Positions 1 to 7,410 of a DNA stretch of 28,782 nucleotides are shown here, in pieces. Both the position numbers and the translations under genes were made by a program. Every line of letters begins with the position of its first letter. Positions within the stretch are counted from its first letter, which is position 1. A model generated the notes under the pieces. The model searched no databases and was not told where the DNA came from. It was given only the letters and a program-made list of their open reading frames with translations. This DNA comes from JABCPE02 sp963506915 (lineage in GTDB: Bacteria > Bacteroidota > Bacteroidia > Flavobacteriales > Weeksellaceae). The DNA lies in the NCBI GenBank assembly GCA_963506915.1, contig CAUORE010000021.1, forward strand, positions 1 to 28,782, read 5' to 3'.

Positions 1-552
1 AACCTTCACACCTATATAGAATGGGCTCTGGAAGGCGCTGAAATAGGATTAAAGGATTTGGATGCTGTTTCGTTAGGAAAAGGGCCAGGGTCTTACACAG
101 GGCTGCGGATAGGAGCGGCCTCGGCTAAGGGCTTTTGTTTTGGGCTAGGTATTCCTTTGGTAACGGTAAATTCTCTGGAAACTATGGTAGAGCCATTTTT
201 GGGCAATTATGATTTGATAATTCCGCTCATAGATGCTCGTAGAATGGAGGTCTATACGGCTGTTTTTGATGGAAAATCAGGGCAGATGCTGATAGAGACA
301 AACGCGAAGATTTTGGATGAAGAATCTTTCCAAGAATATGAGGGCAAAAAAATACTTTTCGTAGGAGATGGCTCTCTGAAAGCACAGCAAGTGTTAAAAC
401 TTTCGCAGGCGGAATACAATGAAAATATCTATCCATCAGCGAAATACTTGATAAAAAAAGCCGTGGAAAAATACAAGCAAAAAGACTTTGAAGATATTGT
501 CTATTTTGAGCCGTTTTATTTGAAAGATTTTCACGGAGTGAAGAAAAAGTAA
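1..552 (+). CDS. tsaB: TsaB, tRNA N6-threonylcarbamoyladenosine (t6A) biosynthesis protein, 5' end cut by window
   Basis: The frame is open from base 1, so the start codon lies before the window; 183 residues are visible and roughly the first 40 are missing. The motif GPGSYTGLRIG near visible residues 28-38 is the TsaB signature of the ASKHA (actin-like ATPase) fold. TsaB is the non-catalytic partner that works with TsaD and TsaE in the cytoplasm to transfer threonylcarbamoyl to A37 of ANN-decoding tRNAs (family knowledge). An in-frame TTG at 58 is not the start, because recognisable homologous sequence precedes it. The gene ends 39 bases before a hairpin terminator shared with the converging sprE gene. 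What lies upstream cannot be seen. Confidence 0.93.
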   Translation, partial: NLHTYIEWALEGAEIGLKDLDAVSLGKGPGSYTGLRIGAASAKGFCFGLGIPLVTVNSLETMVEPFLGNYDLIIPLIDARRMEVYTAVFDGKSGQMLIETNAKILDEESFQEYEGKKILFVGDGSLKAQQVLKLSQAEYNENIYPSAKYLIKKAVEKYKQKDFEDIVYFEPFYLKDFHGVKKK

Positions 553-590
553 ATTTTCATATCATAAATTTTAATGTAAAATATATAAAA

Positions 591-625
591 AAACCAGCAT
601 CAGAGAAGTTTCTGATGCTGGTTTT
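591..625. terminator. Bidirectional rho-independent terminator between tsaB and sprE
   Basis: A perfect 14-bp stem (591-604 with 611-624) around a 6-base loop has an A-run on its left and T-run on its right, so it can terminate transcripts from both strands. It lies between converging stop codons at 552 and 630, as expected for a shared terminator. Confidence 0.88.
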
Positions 626-629
626 ATTA

Positions 630-3107
630 TTAATCTAAATACTGTTTTTCCCAGCTTTGGACTGGTCGTTCTAGTTTTTTAGGTTTTTGGTTCTTTTGTT
701 CCTCTTTTGGAGTTTCTTTTGGTTTTTCTTGCGGAATTTCCTCTATTCTGGCTGAAGTTTCAGATTCATTTATAGAGAAGTCCGTTTCGTTTTCAGTGAC
801 TTCTGGTTCAGGATTTTGTTCTTTGTTTTCTGTGTCCTTGTTTTTCATCTCATCAGCCTCTTTTTTCTTAGATGGAACTAAGAAATCTAGTATTTCTTTA
901 GCCTTTTTCCCTTCGTTGGTTCTTTCATAGTTTAGGACAATCTGCTGTAGAGAAGAAATCATTTTTTCCTTGCTCTCGCTTCTTCCGATGATGAATGCAT
1001 TTAGCAGCTCAAATTTAGGAATAAGAGCATCTTTCGGATATTTTTCAACAGCTTGATTTACAATATTCTGTGCCTCTTTGTATTTTTCTTCATTATATAG
1101 AGCATAGGCCTCTTGATAGACTTTTTTCACCTCTTCTTCAGATTCTGTGAAATTGGTATTTCTAGGATTTTTCACAAAAATAGCATAAGGTGTATCTGGG
1201 AATTCCTGAATGATGATATTTTTTGCTCTTTCTGCCTGATTAGGAGTTTTCTCATGATTCATGGAGAAGATGAGGTATAGAGCCTGTAGTTTTATATCTT
1301 TTTCAGGCTGATTGTCCACCAAATCGTATAGTGTTTTGGTAGCGAGCGGTGTATTTTGGAAATAAGTTTCATACATTCTGCCCAGTTCCAGACTTGCACT
1401 GTCTCGTTCTTTTTTCAGTCCTAAAATAGCTTTTTTCTCTTTCGGGATTTTTTCTGTATAGAAAGCAACCTCAAACCTCCTCGCATCAGCAGGAGTTCTG
1501 CCCAGAGCCTCATTTTCTAAATCATCCAGAGAACCGCCCAGCTTATTATCCTCGCCATATCTCCAGTTGTCACTCAGCGTTCTGTTTTGCCATATTTTTC
1601 TAAATTCATTGCTTCCTTTGGCAACAGTAATTTCGTTAGCAAAATAAAATTTATTTCCTTTTTGGCTGGTAAAATTATCTTCAAATCCTTTGAAATCAGA
1701 GCTGTTGTCATAAGAAAAAAAGTTTTCCAGTTCCTTGTTTTTCTTTTCCTTTCTCTTTGCCAACTCTATTTTTTCTTCTTTTTCTTTCAGTTCATTGATG
1801 TGTTTCTGAAAGAAGTCATTCAGCTCATTTTCAGACATTTTGGTAAGAGCTAGAATGCTGTCATTTTTCTTGATGAGGTAGTAGTTTTTAGAAATGTTCT
1901 TGATGTTGGTAGAGAGTTCTTTTATTCTATCCTTTGTAGGAGTGTGCTCTATGACACTTACAGCGCTGTCATAGTATGCACCAGCCTTTATATAATCGCT
2001 TTTTTTGAAATGTGATTTTCCAATTTCGTAATAAGCCAGCCCACGGATATGCGGGTCGGATATCTTCTCTCTGATGGATTTTTGGAAAAACTCATTGGCT
2101 TCGCTTTCTTTTCCTGTTTTGGCTGCCAATAGCCCTAGAGCGTAGTAAAATTCATTTTTTCTGGAAGCATAAGTTCCTTTTTTGCTTATGTTTTCCAGAT
2201 ATTTTTTAGCTTCTTCATAGTCTTTGTCATTGTTAAAAGTCTTGGCGATTTCTATTTGTGATTTTACTTCTAATTCAAAATCATTAGAATATTTATACGC
2301 CGTTACGAAGCTTTCTCTGGCTTCCTCCATATTTCCCAATTCCGCCAAAATCTGCCCTCGTAGATAGGCGATTCTGCTTTTCGTTTGTCGGGATTTATTA
2401 AGGACAAAAGCTTTTTCTAAATGGTCTATGGCTTCTTTTTTTCTGTTGCTATGCAGCAGATTTTCAGCCTGATAGACACTCATAACCGCTTTTTGCTGTT
2501 TGGTAAGAGTATGGTTTTTATCTAAATCATAGAAAATTTCTTCTGCACGGATGTTGTTTTTCATCTTGGAGTAAATCAGTCCCTCGTATATCTTCGCCAG
2601 AGGAAGTCTTTTGTCTTTCGGCATTGTCTGATAAACCTGACTGATGGCTTCTAGAGCAGAGCTTAATTTTCCTTGATAGATGAGAGATTCTATCAGGAGA
2701 AGATAAGCATTAAAAATCTCTTTATTCTTCTGTTGTCCACCGAAAACCATAGAGTGTTTTTCTATCGCTTTTAGGGCTTTTTCCTCTGCTTTTTGGAAGT
2801 TGCCGATGTTATTTTTTTGGATGGGAGAAGAGATAACATCTCCAAAGAAATTAGCATCAATATTTTCTTCTTCGCTGGTGGGAATCAAAGAATTTTGAGT
2901 AAAAACCTCTATGTACCCTTCTTGGAAATTGTCTCTGTGGCTTTCTTTCTGCGATTTTAGTTCGGCTTTCAGGGCTTCTTTTCCATGAAAAAGAGTATTA
3001 TAATAAGCTGTAAAATTATGATAAGCTCTATTGACAAACCTGTTCTTTCTTGTGGAACAGCTCACAGCCAAGACAAAAACGGACAATAAGAATATGTTTT
3101 TTTTCAT
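630..3107 (-). CDS. sprE: SprE/PorW-type TPR lipoprotein (gliding motility / type IX secretion)
   Basis: An 825-residue protein with a lipoprotein signal peptide ending in LAVSC (lipid-bearing Cys17), followed by the family's typical start (NRFVNRAYHNFTAYYNTLFHG, near residues 22-42). Many degenerate tetratricopeptide helices follow (about residues 120-400 and 590-770), with a central linker rich in Lys and Glu. The tail after about residue 745 is low-complexity, rich in Lys, Glu and Pro. SprE in Flavobacterium and PorW in Porphyromonas are outer-membrane-associated lipoproteins needed for type IX secretion and gliding (family knowledge). It is the last gene of a four-gene minus-strand run; maf ends 41 bases upstream, so co-transcription is likely. 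Function is assigned by resemblance of the N-terminus, lipobox and length. Other T9SS genes are not in the window. Confidence 0.85.
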   Translation of the reverse strand: MKKNIFLLSVFVLAVSCSTRKNRFVNRAYHNFTAYYNTLFHGKEALKAELKSQKESHRDNFQEGYIEVFTQNSLIPTSEEENIDANFFGDVISSPIQKNNIGNFQKAEEKALKAIEKHSMVFGGQQKNKEIFNAYLLLIESLIYQGKLSSALEAISQVYQTMPKDKRLPLAKIYEGLIYSKMKNNIRAEEIFYDLDKNHTLTKQQKAVMSVYQAENLLHSNRKKEAIDHLEKAFVLNKSRQTKSRIAYLRGQILAELGNMEEARESFVTAYKYSNDFELEVKSQIEIAKTFNNDKDYEEAKKYLENISKKGTYASRKNEFYYALGLLAAKTGKESEANEFFQKSIREKISDPHIRGLAYYEIGKSHFKKSDYIKAGAYYDSAVSVIEHTPTKDRIKELSTNIKNISKNYYLIKKNDSILALTKMSENELNDFFQKHINELKEKEEKIELAKRKEKKNKELENFFSYDNSSDFKGFEDNFTSQKGNKFYFANEITVAKGSNEFRKIWQNRTLSDNWRYGEDNKLGGSLDDLENEALGRTPADARRFEVAFYTEKIPKEKKAILGLKKERDSASLELGRMYETYFQNTPLATKTLYDLVDNQPEKDIKLQALYLIFSMNHEKTPNQAERAKNIIIQEFPDTPYAIFVKNPRNTNFTESEEEVKKVYQEAYALYNEEKYKEAQNIVNQAVEKYPKDALIPKFELLNAFIIGRSESKEKMISSLQQIVLNYERTNEGKKAKEILDFLVPSKKKEADEMKNKDTENKEQNPEPEVTENETDFSINESETSARIEEIPQEKPKETPKEEQKNQKPKKLERPVQSWEKQYLD

Positions 3108-3148
3108 CGTTTATTTTAAACTCTATTATTTTGTGTTTTATTGTATAA

Positions 3149-3712
3149 TTATTCAGTTTCAGCCTTTTTTAATAAGGAATACACCACTGCCGTAGGAAGT
3201 CCCATGATGGTGTAGAAATTTCCATTTATTTTATCAATTTTTGCCATTCCCAGCCATTCCTGTATTCCGTAGCTTCCTGCTTTGTCCATCGGCTGGAATT
3301 TATCAATATAAAAATCTATCTCCTCCTCTGAAATATCCAAAAAACTCACATCCGCTACATCGGTCTGTGTCAGGATTTTATCATGAGTTTTGATGCTTAC
3401 TGCGGTATATACTTGGTGCGTTTTCCCAGAAAGTGTTTTGAGCATTTCTTTGGCTTCCTCGCTGGATTTTGGTTTTCCTAAAATTTTATTTTCAAAAACT
3501 ACCACGGTATCAGCAGTCAGAAGAATTTCAGATTTTTCCAGACTTCGGAAAGCCTTGGCTTTCAGCTCCGAAAGAAAAGCAGCAACATCACTTGCGGCGA
3601 GATTTTCGGGATAAATTTCATCGCATTTTATATCAACAACTTCAAAATCAAATCCCAAAGAGCCGAGTAATTCCCTGCGGCGCGGCGACTGCGAACCTAA
3701 GTATAACTTCAT
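3149..3712 (-). CDS. maf: Maf family nucleoside triphosphate pyrophosphatase
   Basis: A 187-residue cytoplasmic enzyme. The N-terminal SQSPRRRELL motif (residues 7-16) and the LTADTVV motif with the candidate catalytic Asp68 are diagnostic of Maf/YhdE proteins, which hydrolyse dTTP, UTP and modified nucleotides to the monophosphate. The length is normal and the start ATG is at the usual distance from the first motif. The gene sits 11 bases after the KdsC-like gene and 41 bases before sprE, probably as one operon. Whether it is of the dTTP/UTP subtype or the m7GTP (YceF) subtype cannot be settled by eye. Confidence 0.93.
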   Translation of the reverse strand: MKLYLGSQSPRRRELLGSLGFDFEVVDIKCDEIYPENLAASDVAAFLSELKAKAFRSLEKSEILLTADTVVVFENKILGKPKSSEEAKEMLKTLSGKTHQVYTAVSIKTHDKILTQTDVADVSFLDISEEEIDFYIDKFQPMDKAGSYGIQEWLGMAKIDKINGNFYTIMGLPTAVVYSLLKKAETE

Positions 3713-3723
3713 ATTTTTTTGAT

Positions 3724-4245
3724 TTATACAGAAGCGGTATCATCTTCCTCTGTCCATTTTCCCTGCACTTTCATCACTTGTTCTATCACATCCCGCACAC
3801 AGCCTTTTCCGCCGTGGATGGGCGAAATATAATCGGCAATTTTCTTAATTTCTGGAACAGCATTGATAGGGCAAGCACTGATAGCTGACAGCCTAAGCAT
3901 ATCATAATCAGGAATATCATCTCCCATTGACAAAACCTCATCGTTTTTCAAATCGTATTTATCTTTGAAATCTTCAAAATTTTGAAGCTTGTAGCTGGAT
4001 TTTGGGTAATAATCCGTTATCCCTAAATAATTGAGCCTGTGTTTCACCATCGGGTCGCTTCCTCCTGTGATGCAGGCGATTCTGTAACCAGCTTTTATGG
4101 CTTTGGTCACAGCATAGCCGTCCAAGACATTCATCGTACGGCTCATGCTTCCATCTGGCATCAGAACGATGCTTCCATCCGTGAAAACGCCATCTACATC
4201 AAACACGAAGGCTTTTATATCTTTTAATTTTGATTTATAACTCAT
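3724..4245 (-). CDS. KdsC-like HAD phosphatase (3-deoxy-D-manno-octulosonate 8-phosphate phosphatase family)
   Basis: A 173-residue HAD-family phosphatase without a cap domain. Motif I is FDVDGVFTDG, with nucleophile Asp16 and acid/base Asp18; motif II is the Thr of ITGG; motif III lies in KSSYK; and motif IV is GDDIPD near residues 108-113. This matches the KdsC family, which dephosphorylates Kdo-8-phosphate for lipopolysaccharide inner core synthesis. Its start overlaps the end of the DUF2520 gene by 11 bases, suggesting translational coupling. No kdsA or kdsB is present, so a related sugar-phosphate substrate remains possible. Confidence 0.87.
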   Translation of the reverse strand: MSYKSKLKDIKAFVFDVDGVFTDGSIVLMPDGSMSRTMNVLDGYAVTKAIKAGYRIACITGGSDPMVKHRLNYLGITDYYPKSSYKLQNFEDFKDKYDLKNDEVLSMGDDIPDYDMLRLSAISACPINAVPEIKKIADYISPIHGGKGCVRDVIEQVMKVQGKWTEEDDTASV

Positions 4246-4987
4246 ACATTTTTTTTATCGATTGGTTCATTATTTTATAAATTTCTCTCTGTTCATCGTT
4301 TTCCAAGAGAGTTTCGTGCATTTGCAATATTTTTTGGTCGTTCCTTCTGGCAGGCCCTGTCTGGGCATCTTTTGGGTTGATAGAATGGATTTTATCAACG
4401 GTTTCTTCTATCAGCGGAAGAAAATACTCAAAAGGAATGTCTTGGCTGTCAGAAATTTCTTTTGCTCTGGCAAAGAGATGATTGACAAAATTACAAGAAA
4501 AAACGGCAGTGAGATGAATGTACTTTCTTTTTTCATCATCTACGAGCATGGCTTTTGAGGAAATTTTTTTGGCTAAATTCATCAAAATTTCCTTGTCGTT
4601 TTCATTTTCAGCATCGATGAAAAATGGGATTTTAGAATAGTCCAGTTTTTTCTCCTTTGAAAAAGTCTGCAAAGGATAGAAACTCGCCTTTCGGTATTCT
4701 CCAGCCAGAATATCCATTCGGGTAGAGCCAGAAGTGTGGGCTACGAGGCAGTTTTTGTCCGTGATGATTTTGGAAACTTCACCTATGGCATCATCTTTCA
4801 CCGCGATAATGTATAAATCCGCAGGTTCTAAACGCTCCGTAGAATACGAAATCCCGAGCTCGGAGGAGATTTTCTCCAAACTCGCCTCATTCCTGCCGAA
4901 AAGTTGTTTTACAGGAATTTGGTTTTCCGTAAAAGCTTTCGCCAGATGATAGGCAACATTCCCAGAACCGATAATAACTATTTGCAT
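4235..4987 (-). CDS. Rossmann-like / DUF2520 domain protein (predicted NAD(P)-dependent oxidoreductase)
   Basis: A 250-residue protein beginning with a classical dinucleotide-binding motif (IIGSGNVAYHLA, residues 4-15), followed by a Rossmann-like domain to about residue 120 and an all-helical DUF2520 domain (about 125-245) resembling ProC and 6-phosphogluconate dehydrogenase C-terminal domains. The conserved stretch HTSGSTRMDIL lies near residues 89-99. The substrate is unknown. It is the first gene of the run leading through the KdsC-like phosphatase and Maf to sprE. A TATTTTTG box sits 4 bases upstream of the ATG. Confidence 0.85.
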   Translation of the reverse strand: MQIVIIGSGNVAYHLAKAFTENQIPVKQLFGRNEASLEKISSELGISYSTERLEPADLYIIAVKDDAIGEVSKIITDKNCLVAHTSGSTRMDILAGEYRKASFYPLQTFSKEKKLDYSKIPFFIDAENENDKEILMNLAKKISSKAMLVDDEKRKYIHLTAVFSCNFVNHLFARAKEISDSQDIPFEYFLPLIEETVDKIHSINPKDAQTGPARRNDQKILQMHETLLENDEQREIYKIMNQSIKKMYEL

Positions 4988-4991
4988 CCCA

Positions 4992-4999
4992 CAAAAATA
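4992..4999 (-). promoter_or_regulatory. Putative -7 box (TATTTTTG) for the DUF2520-kdsC-maf-sprE operon
   Basis: It matches the Bacteroidota -7 consensus TAnnTTTG on the minus strand. Only four bases separate it from the ATG at 4987, which would give a nearly leaderless mRNA. No TTG is found at the expected -33 spacing, so support is partial. Confidence 0.4.
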
Positions 5000-5009
5000 A
5001 GAGAAAATT

Positions 5010-5042
5010 TTGTGAAAAGATTGTTTTTAAGAAATATCTTTG
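5010..5042 (+). promoter_or_regulatory. Putative Bacteroidota promoter (TTG-N22-TATCTTTG) for the lipoprotein gene at 5072
   Basis: TTG at 5010-5012 and TATCTTTG at 5035-5042 are 22 bases apart, within the range reported for Flavobacterium promoters (TTG about 17-23 bases before TAnnTTTG). The predicted leader is about 24 bases. This box also supports the ATG at 5072 as the true start. Confidence 0.6.
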
Positions 5043-5071
5043 TAAGGTTGAATAAAATAAGTGAAAAAACA

Positions 5072-5566
5072 ATGAAAACTCAAGCAAAAAATACTTTGGG
5101 ATTTATCAATATAGCATTATTACTATTGTTTCTCTTTGGTATCAGCTCCTGTTCAGCTTTACAAATAGGCAAGGATATAAAAACCCAGCTGTTCCAAGAA
5201 AACGGAAATGTTTTTTACATTTCTTCTACTTATGCAAAGAGAGAAATCGTTTGGAGTTATACAAATGATAAAATCATTATTTACGAAACAACCAAAAAAG
5301 GTAAAATTTTGAAGAAAAGAAGTGAATTTTCCGAGCAAAAATCTTTCTTGTTTGATAACTCTGCAAATATCCAAGCATATGAGTGTATAGAGCTTGATGG
5401 CGACTATCTTGGTTACAAAATACAAACTCCAAACGGACAATTATTTAGTAAAGAACACCTTTTAAATATAGAATGTTTCCTCAAAACGCCTCAAAATATG
5501 CCCTTCCTTAATTCATTAAAAAATGAAATGATAAAACATAAGATAATGCTCTATAAAATAGAATAA
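5072..5566 (+). CDS. Small lipoprotein of unknown function
   Basis: A 164-residue protein starting at the ATG at 5072. The open frame extends back to 4904, but that part overlaps the divergent DUF2520 gene and lies upstream of the predicted promoter. A hydrophobic segment (residues 12-24) ends in the lipobox GISSC with Cys27, so an envelope lipoprotein is predicted. The mature part is about 138 residues, basic, mostly beta-like, with no domain I recognise. The gene abuts the Smr gene on the other strand stop-to-stop with no spacer and no terminator between them. Confidence 0.75.
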   Translation: MKTQAKNTLGFINIALLLLFLFGISSCSALQIGKDIKTQLFQENGNVFYISSTYAKREIVWSYTNDKIIIYETTKKGKILKKRSEFSEQKSFLFDNSANIQAYECIELDGDYLGYKIQTPNGQLFSKEHLLNIECFLKTPQNMPFLNSLKNEMIKHKIMLYKIE

Positions 5567-6064
5567 TTAAGTAATAAATACCACCTCCACCGAAGCAGAC
5601 TGATGCTTGAAAAATTCATTTTCTTCAAATTCTATCCCTGTGTAACCTCGCAGCACATCATAGACCAGCTCTTGCAGGACGCCTTCGCCGAGTCCGTGGA
5701 TGATTTCCAGCCGTTTTATTTTATTTGCTTTGCAGAAGTCCAAAACCTCTATTAGTCGCTCTTTTTGGATGAAAAGCCGTTCCCAAGAGTCATATTCATG
5801 AGGATTTTTCACTAATTGATCAAAGTGAAGATCTATTTTCATCGCGTTTTTTTGGTGCTTTTGGGAAATATTTTTTTTCGTTTCTTCTTTTTTCGTCAAA
5901 GGAACTTCATCATAAATTAAATTTCCACGCAAAACAAGCTGAGCCAAAGGATATTCGTGCCGAAAACCATGCGAATCCTCAAAAACCACCGTTTTATCTT
6001 TTACTGAGACTAGAGTTCCCTCCAAATCCTCATCAATCACCGAAACTTTGTCGCCTATTTTCAT
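5567..6064 (-). CDS. Smr-domain protein (MutS2 C-terminal-like, with DUF2027-like N-terminus)
   Basis: A 165-residue protein. The N-terminal part (about 1-55) looks like a small beta-barrel (MKIGDKVSVIDEDLEGTLVS). The C-terminal Smr domain (about 78-164) begins with KIDLHFDQL and contains the signature HGLGEG. Smr domains are found in MutS2 and in stand-alone proteins and can nick or bind nucleic acids. It lacks MutS ATPase domains, so it is a stand-alone member, shorter than the related two-domain proteins seen in many Bacteroidota. It lies 4 bases downstream of the metallophosphoesterase stop codon and is very likely in the same transcript. Confidence 0.88.
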   Translation of the reverse strand: MKIGDKVSVIDEDLEGTLVSVKDKTVVFEDSHGFRHEYPLAQLVLRGNLIYDEVPLTKKEETKKNISQKHQKNAMKIDLHFDQLVKNPHEYDSWERLFIQKERLIEVLDFCKANKIKRLEIIHGLGEGVLQELVYDVLRGYTGIEFEENEFFKHQSASVEVVFIT

Positions 6065-6068
6065 AATT

Positions 6069-6563
6069 TTATCTTGTGCCGAGTTCTATTACTTCCAAAT
6101 CTTTTATCTCCTGCCCATCAATCACGAATCTCATCATTGTTCTTACCTTGTGCCAGCCCACATTTCCACACGCGCCAGGGTTGAGGTGCAGCAGTCCCAA
6201 ATCTTGGTCAAACATAACTTTCAAAATATGAGAATGCCCAGAGATAAAGAGTTTTGGCGGGCGCTGGAGAAGTTCCGCTTTGATGCTGGGAGCGTATTTT
6301 TTGGGATAGCCGCCGATGTGCGTCATCAAAACTTCCACTTCCTCGCAGGTAAATCTCAGTATTTCAGGAAATTGTTTCCGTATTCCTGTGTCATCTATGT
6401 TTCCGAAAACACCTTTCAGAGGCTTTACGGCGCTGAGGCTGTCTATTACTTCCTGATTTCCAAAATCTCCTGCATGCCATACCTCATCCGCCTGTGAGGC
6501 GTAGTCCAAAATGCGATTATCCATATAAGAATGCGTGTCCGAGAGAAGTAATATTTTTTTCAT
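6069..6563 (-). CDS. Metallophosphoesterase, YfcE/MJ0936-type phosphodiesterase
   Basis: A 164-residue calcineurin-like phosphoesterase. Metal-binding motifs appear in order: SDTH (Asp9, His11), HAGDFGN (Asp33), GNIDD, THIGGY, and the C-terminal GHSH. The start at 6563 is preferred over an in-frame ATG nine codons upstream because the beta-strand MKKILLLSDTH is the normal family N-terminus and because a TACATTTG box at 6588-6595 would place the earlier ATG at or before the transcription start. Members hydrolyse small phosphodiesters in the cytoplasm; the natural substrate is not known. It is probably co-transcribed with the Smr gene and diverges from truA. Confidence 0.9.
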   Translation of the reverse strand: MKKILLLSDTHSYMDNRILDYASQADEVWHAGDFGNQEVIDSLSAVKPLKGVFGNIDDTGIRKQFPEILRFTCEEVEVLMTHIGGYPKKYAPSIKAELLQRPPKLFISGHSHILKVMFDQDLGLLHLNPGACGNVGWHKVRTMMRFVIDGQEIKDLEVIELGTR

Positions 6564-6587
6564 TGCTAAATGACCACCAAAACAAGG

Positions 6588-6595
6588 CAAATGTA
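6588..6595 (-). promoter_or_regulatory. Putative -7 box (TACATTTG) for the metallophosphoesterase-smr operon
   Basis: It matches TAnnTTTG on the minus strand and would give a leader of about 18 bases to the ATG at 6563. No well-placed TTG is seen at -33. Confidence 0.42.
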
Positions 6596-6634
6596 ATAGA
6601 AATTTACGATTTTTGCAGTCTTAAATTGCAAATT

Positions 6635-7375
6635 ATGCGGTATTTTATAGAATTTTCTTACAACGGAGCTCATTTTTTTGGTTATCAAATTCAGCCAAAA
6701 CAAATATCCGTGCAGGAAGTCTTAGAAAAAGCCCTCTCTACCCTACTGAGAGAAGATATAAAAACCACAGGCGCAGGTCGTACCGATACAGGTGTACACG
6801 CACGAAAGATATTTGCCCACTTTGATACAGAACAGCCTGTCAGTGCGGATTTAGTGAAGAGGCTGAACGCTTTTCTCCCGCCGAGCATCGCCATTAAGAG
6901 AATTTTTCAGGTTGAAGAAGAAATGCACGCGAGATTTAGCGCTGTTTATAGAACTTATGAATATCATATTTCATTAGAAAAAGACCCTTTCACAGAGGCT
7001 TTTTCATGGCAGATGTGGAGACAAAAACCAGATGTAGAAAAAATGAACGAAGCGTGTAAAATCCTCTTTGAATACGAAGATTTTACCAGTTTTTCTAAAC
7101 TGCACACGGATGTAAAAACGAATAATTGTAAAATTTATCACGCCCAGTGGAAACAAAAAGGCAGCAATCTTGTTTTTACGATTTCGGCTAATCGTTTTTT
7201 GAGAAATATGGTCAGGGCTATCGTGGGAACATTGGTGGAGGTAGGTTTAGGAAAAATAAAACCAGAGGATCTGCATGATATCATCCAAGCCAAATACCGC
7301 AATAAAGCAGGCACATCTGCTCCCGCACATGGACTCTATCTTGTAGATGTGGGATACAAAGAAATGGATAAATAG
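6635..7375 (+). CDS. truA: tRNA pseudouridine(38-40) synthase TruA
   Basis: A 246-residue protein, the usual TruA length. The catalytic motif GAGRTDTGVHA carries Asp51, and the C-terminal half has the family motif FLRNMVRAIVGTLVEVG. TruA converts uridines 38-40 of the anticodon stem-loop to pseudouridine. The start ATG at 6635 directly precedes the first beta-strand (RYFIEFSYNGAHF); the longer frame from 6494 overlaps the divergent phosphoesterase gene and is rejected. It is followed 35 bases later by the GH3 gene, which has its own promoter-like box. Confidence 0.96.
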   Translation: MRYFIEFSYNGAHFFGYQIQPKQISVQEVLEKALSTLLREDIKTTGAGRTDTGVHARKIFAHFDTEQPVSADLVKRLNAFLPPSIAIKRIFQVEEEMHARFSAVYRTYEYHISLEKDPFTEAFSWQMWRQKPDVEKMNEACKILFEYEDFTSFSKLHTDVKTNNCKIYHAQWKQKGSNLVFTISANRFLRNMVRAIVGTLVEVGLGKIKPEDLHDIIQAKYRNKAGTSAPAHGLYLVDVGYKEMDK

Positions 7376-7397
7376 GGCAGAAATTTTAAAATATTCT

Positions 7398-7405
7398 TAC
7401 CTTTG
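7398..7405 (+). promoter_or_regulatory. Putative -7 box (TACCTTTG) for the GH3 gene
   Basis: It matches TAnnTTTG and ends 5 bases before the ATG at 7411. If used, the mRNA would be leaderless or nearly so. No TTG is found at -33. Confidence 0.42.
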
Positions 7406-7410
7406 TCATT

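Noticed and set aside
3469..3888. 139-codon plus-strand frame across maf and the KdsC-like gene
   Set aside because: Fully antisense to two well-supported genes, with a composition (many Phe, His, Ser) typical of a shadow frame.
6048..6497. 149-codon open frame on the plus strand
   Set aside because: It is antisense to the metallophosphoesterase gene, whose metal-binding motifs are complete; no domain or signal is seen in the antisense product.
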